A stretch of 64,000 nucleotides of DNA from Rhizobium leguminosarum bv. trifolii WSM1325 (GTDB lineage: Bacteria > Pseudomonadota > Alphaproteobacteria > Rhizobiales > Rhizobiaceae), in NCBI GenBank assembly GCA_000023185.1, contig CP001627.1:1-64000 (forward strand). Direction: 5' to 3'. Within the stretch, counting starts at the first letter, position 1; each line of letters begins with the position of its first letter. The notes under the pieces are model-generated. The model was not told the DNA's origin and searched no databases. It worked only from the letters and a program-made list of their open reading frames with translations. The position numbers and the translations under genes were made by a program. This document shows, one piece after another, positions 54,113-63,021 of this stretch.

Positions 54113-54211
54113 TGTTCGCCACTCCGCACAGCCCGTGCAGATTATAGCCAATTTTCATACGCCCCGACAATGTTTATCTTGGGGGTGTCATCTATTGAAA
54201 GGAGTACACTC

Positions 54212-55087
54212 ATGTCCACTATCGATCAGTCCGGCACGTTCAACCTCGGCGGCCGCAGCGTGAAGCGGCTCGGCTATGGCGCCATGCAGCTTGCCGGGCC
54301 CGGCGTGTTCGGACCACCCAAAGATCATGGTGCGGCCTTGGCCGTCTTGCGAGAAGCGGTCGCGAGCGGGGTAAACCACATCGACACCAGCGACTTCTAC
54401 GGCCCGCACGTCACCAACCAGATCATCCGCGAAGCACTGCACCCCTATCGCGACGATCTCGTCATCGTCACCAAGATCGGCGCCCGGCGCGGCGCGGATG
54501 GATCGTGGATTCCGGCCTTCTCGCGCGAAGAGCTGACGGAGGCAGTGCACGACAACCTCCGCAATCTCGGCCTCGATGTGCTTGATATCGTCAACCTCAG
54601 GATCATGTTCGACGTGCACGGTCCGGCCGAAGGGTCGATCGAAGCGCCGCTAACGGTGCTCGCCGATCTGCAGCGGCAGGGCCTGGTGCGTCACGTCGGG
54701 CTGAGCAACGTCACATCCAAGCAGATTACCGAAGGGCGTGGGATCACCGAGATTGTCTGCGTGCAGAACCAGTACAATCTGGCGCATCGGGCCGACGATG
54801 CCCTGATCGACGATCTGGCGTACCACGGCATTGCCTATGTACCATTCTTTCCGCTCGGCGGCTTCAGCCCGCTGCAGTCTTCCACTCTGTCTGATGTCGC
54901 CGCAGGGCTCAATGCCACGCCGATGCAGGTGGCGCTCGCCTGGCTGCTGCATCGGGCGAAAAACATCCTGCTGATCCCCGGCACTTCGTCCGTCGGCCAT
55001 CTCAGAGAAAACCTCGCCGCCGCCGGGCTCGTGCTGCCGGATGGGGCTCTCAAGCAGTTGGACGGCGTTGCTGGCAGCGCCGCCTGA
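54212..55087 (+). CDS. Aldo/keto reductase
   Basis: The ATG at 54212 follows GAAAGGAG and gives 291 residues. It is a TIM-barrel protein with catalytic D and Y in NHIDTSDFYGP near residue 55, K in VIVTKIGARRG, and the NADPH-binding end LIPGTSSVGHLRENLAAAG. The usual His is replaced by Asn or Leu in VNLRIMFD, as in some YajO/Tas-like members. It probably reduces small aldehydes. Control by the divergent LysR is likely. Confidence 0.9.
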   Translation: MSTIDQSGTFNLGGRSVKRLGYGAMQLAGPGVFGPPKDHGAALAVLREAVASGVNHIDTSDFYGPHVTNQIIREALHPYRDDLVIVTKIGARRGADGSWIPAFSREELTEAVHDNLRNLGLDVLDIVNLRIMFDVHGPAEGSIEAPLTVLADLQRQGLVRHVGLSNVTSKQITEGRGITEIVCVQNQYNLAHRADDALIDDLAYHGIAYVPFFPLGGFSPLQSSTLSDVAAGLNATPMQVALAWLLHRAKNILLIPGTSSVGHLRENLAAAGLVLPDGALKQLDGVAGSAA

Positions 55088-55121
55088 GGCACTCCGAAAG
55101 CGCAGGCGCGACGTCACGCTC

Positions 55122-57281
55122 TTAACGCGTGCTCAGGCTTTCGCCCAGTTGCAGGCTGATGACTTCCGTTGGTGGAGCGAGAGGTCGCAGGCCCTCGCCG
55201 TCCATGTAAAGAACCCTGTCGGCGGCAGCGATAGTTTCCTGCCGGTGAGCGACGACGATGCGAGTAATGCCGAGTGAGCGTATGGAATGATTGACGCGCG
55301 CCTCGTTGGCGGCGTCCATGTGAGACGTGCCTTCATCCAGGAAAAGCATTTTCGGCTTTCGATAAAGCGCGCGCGCCAGCAGCACGCGCTGCTTCTGGCC
55401 GCCGGAGAGGCTCGATCCCATGTCGCCGACGAGGGTTTCATATTGCATCGGCATTTTCATGATCTCGTCGTGGATTGCCGAAGCGCGTGCGGCATCGGCG
55501 ATGGCTGCGGGATCGGCCTGCTCGGCAAACAGCGTGATATTGTCCGCTATCGACCCGGCGAAGAGATTGTCGTCCTGCAGGACGGCTGCGATCTGATCCC
55601 GAAAGCTCTTGTGACCGAACTGCTGGAGGGGGAGACCGTCAACGGCCACCTCGCCGGATTGAGGCAACAGCAGCCCGAGCATCACCTTCAGGAGTGTCGA
55701 TTTACCCATGCCTGACGGCCCGGTGATGGCCACATGTTCGCCGGCTTCGACGGAAAGGTCGATCTCCTGGAGAACGAAGGGGTCGGTTGGGGAATAGCGG
55801 TAGGAAACGCTTTTGAGCTCCATGCGTCCTTTTAATTCCGTGACGGCCATGGAACCGGCGGCAAAGCTTCTGTCATCCTCCTCCAGGGCGATATCGGCCA
55901 AGCGTTCCAGATGCAGCCGCAACATCAAGAACGCCATGCCCTGATCGACGAGATTGCCGGCCTTGTCGAGGAACTGACCTTTATAGGCGAGGTAGGCGAA
56001 AACCATGCCGACGCTGAAGCCGCCATTCATGATGAAGCCGATTGCCAGATAGATGGTGACGACATTCTCCAGGCCGAACAACAAGGCATTGCCGGTCGTT
56101 TGCCAGATGCCTATGCGCGAGGAGCGGATGTTGGCGTTGACGGCATCCGTCAACAACGTCTGCCACATGGCATGCCGCATCGTTTCACTATTGTAGAGAC
56201 GAAAGGTCTGGATGCCGCGTATCGTTTCGATAAGGGCTGTCTGCTCCTTGCCGTGGGCGATGATACTGCCTTCCTGCGCGCGGCGTTCGAACGAGAAGGA
56301 TATCAGGCGAACGACGAAATAGAGAAAGAAGGCGGTCAAGGCGATCATTGCGAGCTTGGCACTGTAGAAGAACATGATTGCCAGAGTCGTCAGCGCAAGC
56401 AGTCCATCCACCAGCGTTCCCGCAACGCCTTCCGTCAGCATCTTCTGTATCGGCGTCACCGACTGGAAGCGGGACAGGATGTCGCCGACCTCCCGCTTCT
56501 GGAACCAGTCGAGCGGCAGCCGGAACAGTTTCCTGGCGATATTCGAGGCGATGCCGAAACCTAACGCGGAGCCCGCCGCCAGGATCACGAAGGAGCGAAG
56601 GAAACTCGCGCTGGTATTGAAGGCGGTGAAGAGCCCGAAACCAAGCGCAAGCACCGCAAGCAGATCGTGGTCGAGCGCCGGCAGCGCGTTGTCTATGCCG
56701 ACCTGCAGGTAGTAGGGCAGGGCAAGCACGTAGATCTGGAGCACGACGCTGAGGACGATGACCTGAAGGAACGAGCTTCCGAGCCCGTTGATCCGCGTCC
56801 AGAGCTGCGACCAGCGCAACACCGTACGCTCCGTTATCTTCTCGAATGCTTCGTTTGGCCTCAACTCCAGCGCAACGCCGGTAAAGTGGTCCGATACCTC
56901 AGACATTTGAAGCCATTCACTGCGACCAGCCGGATCGTGGATCAGCGCCTTGTCACCCGAAACCCGCTCGATGACGACATAATGGTTCATGTTCCAGTGG
57001 AGGATCGCCGGCAATGCGAGATTGGGCAGCTCTTCCAGCGGCAGCTTGACGGCGCGAGGCAGGAGGCCGACTTGGTCTGCGATCTTGATCAGGCTCGACA
57101 GCGGGGCTCCCCGAAATGACGGGGTGAAACGTCGGCGCATCGTCGCCAGATCAACGTCGTGCCCGTAAAAGCTCGCCATCATTGCCAGACAGGCCAGACC
57201 GCATTCGCTGACCTCATTCTGACGAATGAGACGAATTCGTGAATTTGAAAAGAACCCGGCCTGAAGTGCTTTGGAAGACAA
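55122..57281 (-). CDS. Peptidase C39-containing ABC exporter (bacteriocin type)
   Basis: The protein has 719 residues. Residues 15-140 form a C39 peptidase domain with the catalytic Cys in NEVSECGLACLAMMASFYG, His in LHWNMNHYVVIE and Asp in IHDPAGRSEW. Six membrane helices follow (about 165-430). The ATPase domain has Walker A TGPSGMGKSTLL near 515, signature GSSLSGGQKQRV, Walker B MLFLDEGTSHMD and H in VAHRQE. Such transporters cut double-glycine leaders and export the peptide. A matching substrate gene lies in the same operon at 58589-58831. Confidence 0.95.
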   Translation of the reverse strand: MSSKALQAGFFSNSRIRLIRQNEVSECGLACLAMMASFYGHDVDLATMRRRFTPSFRGAPLSSLIKIADQVGLLPRAVKLPLEELPNLALPAILHWNMNHYVVIERVSGDKALIHDPAGRSEWLQMSEVSDHFTGVALELRPNEAFEKITERTVLRWSQLWTRINGLGSSFLQVIVLSVVLQIYVLALPYYLQVGIDNALPALDHDLLAVLALGFGLFTAFNTSASFLRSFVILAAGSALGFGIASNIARKLFRLPLDWFQKREVGDILSRFQSVTPIQKMLTEGVAGTLVDGLLALTTLAIMFFYSAKLAMIALTAFFLYFVVRLISFSFERRAQEGSIIAHGKEQTALIETIRGIQTFRLYNSETMRHAMWQTLLTDAVNANIRSSRIGIWQTTGNALLFGLENVVTIYLAIGFIMNGGFSVGMVFAYLAYKGQFLDKAGNLVDQGMAFLMLRLHLERLADIALEEDDRSFAAGSMAVTELKGRMELKSVSYRYSPTDPFVLQEIDLSVEAGEHVAITGPSGMGKSTLLKVMLGLLLPQSGEVAVDGLPLQQFGHKSFRDQIAAVLQDDNLFAGSIADNITLFAEQADPAAIADAARASAIHDEIMKMPMQYETLVGDMGSSLSGGQKQRVLLARALYRKPKMLFLDEGTSHMDAANEARVNHSIRSLGITRIVVAHRQETIAAADRVLYMDGEGLRPLAPPTEVISLQLGESLSTR

Positions 57282-57290
57282 TCGCAGGTC

Positions 57291-58517
57291 CTATCGTCGT
57301 TGAAGGGCGAACAACGGCTCGAACAGCCATTCCAGTAGAGATTGGCGCGCGGTCGCAATCCGGGCGGACAAGGTCATGCCGGGAAACAGCGCCTGCTGCT
57401 TTCCGAAGGCCGTGATGCTCTGTCGCTCAAGGTCGACCGTCACGAGATAGTTCAGGTTGGTGCTCGCGCCGCTGCCACGGTTGATCGGGCTTTTCGACAG
57501 GCTCTTGACGCGACCTGCGATCGTCCCGAAGCTCTGGTAAGGGAAGGTATCGATCGCCAGCCGTACCTCCTGCCCGACCTCGACAAAACCGACGGCGGCG
57601 TTGGGCACGTCCAGTTGCGCATGCAATGTTGCATTCAGCGGCACGACGCTCATGAGCGCCTGCTGCGTGTTCAGCGGCTCGCCGATCTTGGCCGTGAGGG
57701 CAGAAACCGTACCGCCGATCGGCGATCTGATCACATAGGCACGGGACTGTTCATTGGTGGCGAGGCCGCGATTGATATCCTCACGCTGCGACTGGAGTGC
57801 TGCGACCTTCTCGTTTGAGCGCGCCTTGACCTGATCGAGCATTCGTTCGGCATCGGAGAGATCCGACCGCCGTTCCGTCAACGTGCTTTCCAGCACCGCC
57901 ATTTGCTGGCGCCGCTCGGTGAGCGAATCTTCTCTCAAAGTCACGTCTCGTCGTGGAACGATACCCTTGTCGACCAGGCCGCGAATGCGCTCGACATCTT
58001 TCTCGATCGAGGTGATCAGTTCCTTTTGCAAGGCGATCTGGCTTTGAAGCTTGTCGATCTGCGTCTGGTAGCCGGATATCTGGGCGCTAAATTGCGCCGT
58101 TTGGGCAATTTCATCATTTTTGACTTCCGCCAGCTGCTCGCTGATGCTCGCATTCTGCCGGTCGAGCATTTCGGCGACTTTTTCGGAGGCTGATTCACCG
58201 CTGACCAGGTAGTCCTCGGAGCGCACGGCCACCAGTTCCTGGCCTTCTTCGACTTGATCGCCGTCTGCGACCATCATCTTCATGATGACGCCCGGGCGCG
58301 AGGGCATGACGACCGCCACGCCCTTGTCCGGCTGGATAATGCCGGTTGCGGTGACAATGCGGGAATAGCTTGCGATGGAAAGAAAGATCAGAACAACGAT
58401 GAGGATGCCGGCCATCAGATAGCCGGTGACGTGCCACCCCATTGGTACCGCCATCGACACCGTTCCCGTTAAACGCTGGGACTGCCGTTCGAGGGCTTCT
58501 CGGCGAAACAGGCTCAT
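57291..58517 (-). CDS. HlyD-family membrane fusion protein
   Basis: The 408-residue protein has one N-terminal membrane helix (about 30-50), a lipoyl-like part (GVIMKMMVADGDQVEEGQEL), a long coiled coil (about 120-255) and a beta-barrel domain (AYVIRSPIGGTVSALTAKIGEPL). It bridges the inner-membrane exporter to an outer-membrane channel. It lies 9 bp upstream of the exporter gene. A TolC partner is not in the window. Confidence 0.93.
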   Translation of the reverse strand: MSLFRREALERQSQRLTGTVSMAVPMGWHVTGYLMAGILIVVLIFLSIASYSRIVTATGIIQPDKGVAVVMPSRPGVIMKMMVADGDQVEEGQELVAVRSEDYLVSGESASEKVAEMLDRQNASISEQLAEVKNDEIAQTAQFSAQISGYQTQIDKLQSQIALQKELITSIEKDVERIRGLVDKGIVPRRDVTLREDSLTERRQQMAVLESTLTERRSDLSDAERMLDQVKARSNEKVAALQSQREDINRGLATNEQSRAYVIRSPIGGTVSALTAKIGEPLNTQQALMSVVPLNATLHAQLDVPNAAVGFVEVGQEVRLAIDTFPYQSFGTIAGRVKSLSKSPINRGSGASTNLNYLVTVDLERQSITAFGKQQALFPGMTLSARIATARQSLLEWLFEPLFALQRR

Positions 58518-58588
58518 TGAGATCAGATATGGTCGTTAGGGGAAGGAAGGGTGCCCCGCCATTCCGGCGGAGCCCCATGTTTTAAAGC

Positions 58589-58831
58589 TTAGGCAAAGGC
58601 TCTCGCCAGTCTGTAGACACCGTAGACGCCAAGGGCAGCGCCACCGACCGCAAGCGCTCCGACGCCGAAGGCGGAAATGCCCACGCCCGCGCCGATCGCC
58701 GCGGCGTACCCGAGAGCGCCACCACCTGCGAGTGCGGCTGCCCCGTCGATTGCGCCCCGAACACCGGAGCTGACGCCACCGCCGGATACGTGTTCCATCT
58801 CGGCGCTGGAAAGTTCTTTGATACCCTGCAC
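58589..58831 (-). CDS. Putative bacteriocin precursor with double-glycine leader
   Basis: The 80-residue peptide starts at a GTG directly after an in-frame stop. The leader MQGIKELSSAEMEHVSGG has the double-glycine form recognised by C39 peptidases, with cleavage after residue 18. The predicted mature peptide of about 62 residues is very rich in Gly and Ala (GGALGYAAAIGAGVGIS; VGALAVGGAALGVYGVY) and ends with a basic LARAFA-type tail, typical of pore-forming class II bacteriocins or microcins. The exporter genes follow directly. The family name is unknown to me. Confidence 0.82.
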   Translation of the reverse strand: MQGIKELSSAEMEHVSGGGVSSGVRGAIDGAAALAGGGALGYAAAIGAGVGISAFGVGALAVGGAALGVYGVYRLARAFA

Positions 58832-58972
58832 TTAACTCACCATTTGCTTGTTTCGGGAAGGTAGTCGAAAACACTACGTGCACGGGAAAATTAGGTAGCA
58901 TCAAGAAAGCGTCAACCTGCAGACGATGACTTTTGAAGACCGGGACAGGATTAAATATAGGATTCAATCATA

Positions 58973-59004
58973 ACGGCCGGGAGATTTACGCCTCCCGGCC
59001 GTTG
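58973..59004. terminator. Strong hairpin between the small membrane protein and the peptide gene
   Basis: AACGGCCGGGAG (58973-58984) and CTCCCGGCCGTT (58993-59004) form a perfect 12-bp stem with an 8-base loop. No T-run follows on the minus strand, so it may attenuate or process the operon mRNA rather than end it. Confidence 0.55.
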
Positions 59005-59039
59005 AAAACGTCACAGGCCTTTCAAGCCAGACGATAACA

Positions 59040-59231
59040 TCAGGATGATTTCTTGACGAAAAGCTCGTAGGCGACAAAGGTCGCGACCATTGCCAGGAAA
59101 ACCCCGATCGCCAGCGGATAATTGGCAGCGGCATTCGGGTCGGTCAGCTTGGGAATGCCGATGACGGCGCCTGCCGCCAAGACCGCCGATAACGCAACTT
59201 CCTGCACGATCAATTTTGAGAAGGCTGTCAT
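59040..59231 (-). CDS. Small two-helix membrane protein (candidate immunity protein)
   Basis: The ATG at 59231 has a strong AGGAGGT site and gives 63 residues with two predicted membrane helices (VALSAVLAAGAVIGIP and LAIGVFLAMVATFVAYELFV) and a basic end KKSS. Position between a leader-like gene and the bacteriocin gene suggests immunity to the peptide. That is inference from context. Its start overlaps the previous stop by 4 bp. Confidence 0.7.
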   Translation of the reverse strand: MTAFSKLIVQEVALSAVLAAGAVIGIPKLTDPNAAANYPLAIGVFLAMVATFVAYELFVKKSS

Positions 59232-59863
59232 GATTGACCTCCTGTCGCCTCGGTCTTCTCCACCCAAAGCGGAGCCCAGTCCTTCTGCTTCACCACGCTG
59301 CCGATCAGGAAGCATAGCGGCTCGCCGATAAGGCGCACCACCTTGCCGCCAAGCGAGCCCTTCGGACGGCGCCCGGCCTGGTAGGCAATCTCCAGAGCCC
59401 GCGCTCTGGCGAGAGGATACATGATTTTTTCCGCGAGCGGGCTTCGGCGCATCAGGTGGACATAGGGGATCGCCCAATATTGATATCCACGAACCGTCGT
59501 TTGCGACAGAGACTGATAGGTGAATTCCAGATCCGCCCGCCAAAGATCGCGGTCAAGCATGCCGCGTCGGAAGAAATGCGTGCAGATGACACGACCGCTG
59601 CTATTGCCGCCGCCGGAGAGGCCGCCATTATATATGCTGCCCGACGCCCCTGCTGCGAACCCTGCAGTGCCGGCAATCCCGGCTTTGCCCAGACTTCCGG
59701 TGGTCGCAAAAGTGCCGCCGGCTGCGTATGTTCCGCCTATCAGCCCACGATCGACATGGCCGACCCATGAGCCGGCACCGTTCACGGCGTCGATTTCAAA
59801 ATCTTCAAGGGGATGGATGTAATATCCGCTGGTATCTGCATTAACACTCTGAACGTCAACCAT
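59228..59863 (-). CDS. Leader-like N-terminus fused to a Gly-rich linker and an uncharacterised domain
   Basis: The ATG at 59863 has GGAGG six bases upstream and gives 211 residues; an upstream start at 59896 lacks a site. Residues 18-33 (YYIHPLEDFEIDAVNGAG) resemble a double-glycine leader core (E-L/I-x-x-V-x-G-A/G). Residues about 35-90 are Gly/Ala-rich (GTYAAGGTFATTGSLG). The C-terminal part (VICTHFFRRGMLDRDLWRAD ... VRGYQYWAIPYVHLMRRSP) is like a domain I have seen at the ends of phage-tail or tape-measure-like proteins, function unknown. It is the first gene of the bacteriocin operon and may be a second exported effector or a modifying partner. Confidence 0.7.
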   Translation of the reverse strand: MVDVQSVNADTSGYYIHPLEDFEIDAVNGAGSWVGHVDRGLIGGTYAAGGTFATTGSLGKAGIAGTAGFAAGASGSIYNGGLSGGGNSSGRVICTHFFRRGMLDRDLWRADLEFTYQSLSQTTVRGYQYWAIPYVHLMRRSPLAEKIMYPLARARALEIAYQAGRRPKGSLGGKVVRLIGEPLCFLIGSVVKQKDWAPLWVEKTEATGGQS

Positions 59864-59959
59864 AGGTGCCTCCGAGGTAAAGCCAAAACCCGCCATATCC
59901 GGCGCGCCAAGGGGAGGTTAGAGCAATCAGGGAGAGTATCAAGGCTTTGTTCTCGCGGT

Positions 59960-61849
59960 TTATACTCGGCGAGCGAGCATATTTCGCGCGCCATTGCCGA
60001 AACGCCCCTGAATCCAGTGCTTTGACAAGAAGGCCAGCGGATCGATTTTTTTTGCCTTGCCGCCGAGTTTGCGGCTGAGAAATAGCTCGATTTCGCGGGC
60101 GCGCACCAGTTTGGTTTGCCAGCCGGCATAGCCATGGCCCTCCCGATCGAAGTATAGCGCCGTGACATCGCGACCCGTCTCGCGCAACGCCTTCTCGAAG
60201 GCTTTCGTCTGTTGGCAACCGACGACCGGATCTTCCATTCCGGCGGTGAGCAGAAACGATCCGCGCAATTTCTTTGCATTGTGGAGCGGCGAGAATTCCT
60301 GCATCTGCGTGAGATCGCCGGGATCATCAGGATTGCCGAAGTAGCGGATGACCTGGCCGAGGAACAACCCCCAGCCGACCGGGTTGTTCTGCATCTGGTA
60401 GGGCAGATCCAGGATCGCGTAGTCGATGATTGCCGCGGAAAAGAGCTTGTCGTCGGCCATTGCCAGCGCGGCCATGAAACCTCCGTAGCTTTCGCCGGCG
60501 ACCGCAAGCTTGCCTTCAGCCGCGATGCCTTGGGCGAGCAGCCATCGCCCGGCATCGGCGATATCGTCCTGCATCTTTCGCCCAAACTGCCGATAGCCCA
60601 GAGATTGGTACCTCTTCCCGAAGCCGGTCGAGCCGCGATAGTTGACTGACAAGGTCGCGTATCCGCGGCTTGCGAGAAAGCTCTTCTCGATGTTGTAACC
60701 CCAGCTGTCGTGGCGCGCCGGGCCGCCGTGAGCCATTACGACGGTCGGCACAGGATGAGGTGAGCCAGCCGGAAGCGTCAACAATGCTGGTATCTCCTCA
60801 CCATCTCCGGCCGTGAAGTAGACAGGCTTCGTAACTGCCGAAAATGCCGACTTGCGCTTTTCCGCCGGCGCGGAAAGCAGCGTCTTGCTCTTATCCGCCA
60901 AGTTTAACAGATAGTGCTGGTAGGGTCGTTCATCATAGGAGATCGCGACCGTGAGCAGCGCACCAGCCTTGGAAGAACCTGAGATTTCGACGTCGGCATG
61001 CCCGTTGCGATCCAGAACCAGCTCAGTGAAGATCGTTCCTCTTTCCGAAAGGGCGATATATCGTGGATAGCCGTCGCGAATGACGGCGACGTCAGCCGGT
61101 TCGGTGGGCGTGAAGCGCAGCGCGTCTGAAACATCGACATCGCCGTCCTCGACCAGCACGGTTTCTCCACCGGTAACCGGGTCCAGCGAAACTAACGCGA
61201 TCTTGTCCCGCTGACGGTTGGAAAGCGCCTCGAAGGCATTGCCTGACCTGTCCGTACGCCAGATGACCAGCGTGTCATCCGGCTCGAGTGTCGCCATCTC
61301 TCGCCACGGCTTGTCGGCGTTAATTCGGTGAAGGTATCGCCTCATTCCCGAGGCAGTCAGCTCGACGCGAATGCATGGAACCTGCGCCTCATTCAACAAC
61401 CAGCTTTCGGTCGAGCCGTTGTTTTGTTCCAAGAGCCGCTTGTCGCGTCCGTCCGCACTGGTTGCATAGAGATCGGCGACGGCGGGGCTGCGATCGTAAG
61501 AAACCAGGAATTGGTTGTCTGCGGCGTGTCGAGGGTCGACGATCACCTGCCACGTTTGGAAATCTCGTGGAGTAACGTCGGTGCGTGTCCCGGGTCGCCT
61601 GGGATCTACTTCCCACAGACGGTCTTTCTCGGTGAGAACCAAAAGGTCAGCGTATTGCCGCCAGCCAAAGTGGGAAAGGGCACCTTTGAACGTGGCGATG
61701 ATGTTGAGTTCTCCGCCGGAAAATTCTCCGACGAAGACGGCGCGAGCGCCGCGTTTGGAGCCCCACCATGCGATGAGGGCGCCGTCGAAACTTGGTTCGT
61801 ATCCCCACGTGGCACGTCTATCGGCGTAAAATCGGCTACTGGAAAGCAA
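59960..61849 (-). CDS. S9-family (prolyl oligopeptidase) serine peptidase
   Basis: The protein has 629 residues without a signal peptide. The first 350 residues form a beta-propeller-like region, and the rest is an alpha/beta hydrolase: VVMAHGGPARHDSWG (oxyanion), VAGESYGGFMAALAMAD with nucleophile Ser, Asp in MEDPVVG and His in DREGHGYAG. It cleaves peptides, or in some relatives acyl groups. A GAGGG site precedes the ATG. It is upstream of the bacteriocin genes on the same strand with a 96-bp gap, so a role with them is possible but unproven. Confidence 0.9.
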   Translation of the reverse strand: MLSSSRFYADRRATWGYEPSFDGALIAWWGSKRGARAVFVGEFSGGELNIIATFKGALSHFGWRQYADLLVLTEKDRLWEVDPRRPGTRTDVTPRDFQTWQVIVDPRHAADNQFLVSYDRSPAVADLYATSADGRDKRLLEQNNGSTESWLLNEAQVPCIRVELTASGMRRYLHRINADKPWREMATLEPDDTLVIWRTDRSGNAFEALSNRQRDKIALVSLDPVTGGETVLVEDGDVDVSDALRFTPTEPADVAVIRDGYPRYIALSERGTIFTELVLDRNGHADVEISGSSKAGALLTVAISYDERPYQHYLLNLADKSKTLLSAPAEKRKSAFSAVTKPVYFTAGDGEEIPALLTLPAGSPHPVPTVVMAHGGPARHDSWGYNIEKSFLASRGYATLSVNYRGSTGFGKRYQSLGYRQFGRKMQDDIADAGRWLLAQGIAAEGKLAVAGESYGGFMAALAMADDKLFSAAIIDYAILDLPYQMQNNPVGWGLFLGQVIRYFGNPDDPGDLTQMQEFSPLHNAKKLRGSFLLTAGMEDPVVGCQQTKAFEKALRETGRDVTALYFDREGHGYAGWQTKLVRAREIELFLSRKLGGKAKKIDPLAFLSKHWIQGRFGNGARNMLARRV

Positions 61850-61995
61850 GCATTTCCCTCACTCGTCCACTCTGAGGCACGGTCGACGGAACCTCACTCT
61901 TGAAGCGGAACCTAGTGTCGGGCGGGGAATGGTCCAGAGGCAGCACGCCGCGAGAGCCGCCCCCTGAAGATCAGGGCGCGGCGAATGCCATGCTT

Positions 61996-62910
61996 TCAAT
62001 AGCGCTCCGGCACGAGCATTTCAGGCGGAACCGGCGCCCTGTTGTAATCGGCGTGACGGATGCGGTCCGGCAACTGGATCTCGGGTTTTGGAACATCCTC
62101 GTAAGGGATCTGCTCGAGAAGATGGGCGATGCAGTTCAAACGCGCCCGTTTCTTGTCTACCGCCTGCACCACCCACCAAGGTGCATCCTCCGTGTGTGTC
62201 CGCGCCAGCATCTCTTCCTTGGCTTTGGTGTATTCCTCCCAATGGACCCGGCTTTCCATATCCATCGGTGAGAGCTTCCATTGCTTCAGCGGATCGTGGA
62301 TACGCATCTTGAAGCGAAATTCCTGCTCCTCGTCGGTGATCGAAAACCAGTATTTGATCAACACGATACCAGAACGGACCAGCATTCGCTCGAATTCAGG
62401 CACCGAGCGGAAGAACTCCTCGAGTTCTTCGTCGGTGCAGAAACCCATCACGCGCTCGACACCGGCGCGATTGTACCAGCTTCGGTCGAAGAGGACCATT
62501 TCGCCACCGGTCGGAAGATGCGGGACATAACGCTGAAAATACCATTGATGGCGTTCCCGCTCGGTAGGAGCGGGCAGCGCGACCGTCCGGCAGACGCGCG
62601 GATTGAGCCGCTGGGTCACGCGCTTGATCGCGCCTCCCTTGCCGGCCGAATCCCGGCCTTCGAAAAGCACAACCACCTTCAGCTTCTTGTGCTGAACCCA
62701 ATCCTGCAGCCGCACCAGTTCGTGCTGCAGACGGAAAAGCTCCCGGAAGTAGATCTTTCGCTCGAGCGTCTGCTCTGCCGGTTCCGACATTCCTTCGGCG
62801 ACCAGATCGTCAAGCCGGTCTTCCTCCATCTGCATTTCCAGCTCTTCATCGAAGCTGTCGGCGATTTCGGCCTTTATACGGCTGAGTTGGTCCTGAGGTG
62901 TTTGAGACAT
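61996..62910 (-). CDS. ppk2: Polyphosphate kinase 2 (PPK2)
   Basis: The 304-residue protein has the PPK2 core: Walker A VVLFEGRDSAGKGG near residue 82, MVLFDRSWYNRAGVERVMGF near 138 (Walker B/lid), EEQEFRFKMRIHDPLKQWKLSP and a WW element in APWWVVQAVDKKRAR. PPK2 enzymes move phosphate between polyphosphate and nucleotides. The acidic N-terminal helix (SFDEELEMQMEEDRLDD) is common in rhizobial members. Confidence 0.94.
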   Translation of the reverse strand: MSQTPQDQLSRIKAEIADSFDEELEMQMEEDRLDDLVAEGMSEPAEQTLERKIYFRELFRLQHELVRLQDWVQHKKLKVVVLFEGRDSAGKGGAIKRVTQRLNPRVCRTVALPAPTERERHQWYFQRYVPHLPTGGEMVLFDRSWYNRAGVERVMGFCTDEELEEFFRSVPEFERMLVRSGIVLIKYWFSITDEEQEFRFKMRIHDPLKQWKLSPMDMESRVHWEEYTKAKEEMLARTHTEDAPWWVVQAVDKKRARLNCIAHLLEQIPYEDVPKPEIQLPDRIRHADYNRAPVPPEMLVPERY

Positions 62911-63021
62911 GGGCTTTCCCTTCCTGCTTTTTTTGACAGGAGCATGGCACTGCGAAGTTTGTGTGACGGTTCAGGTACGGAAAGCTGGATTGTCCTACGC
63001 CACGGCCTTGACGGCGATGTC

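Noticed and set aside
53348..54211. Long upstream extension of the aldo-keto reductase frame
   Set aside because: It runs antisense through the LysR gene; the ATG at 54212 has a strong ribosome-binding site and matches the family start.
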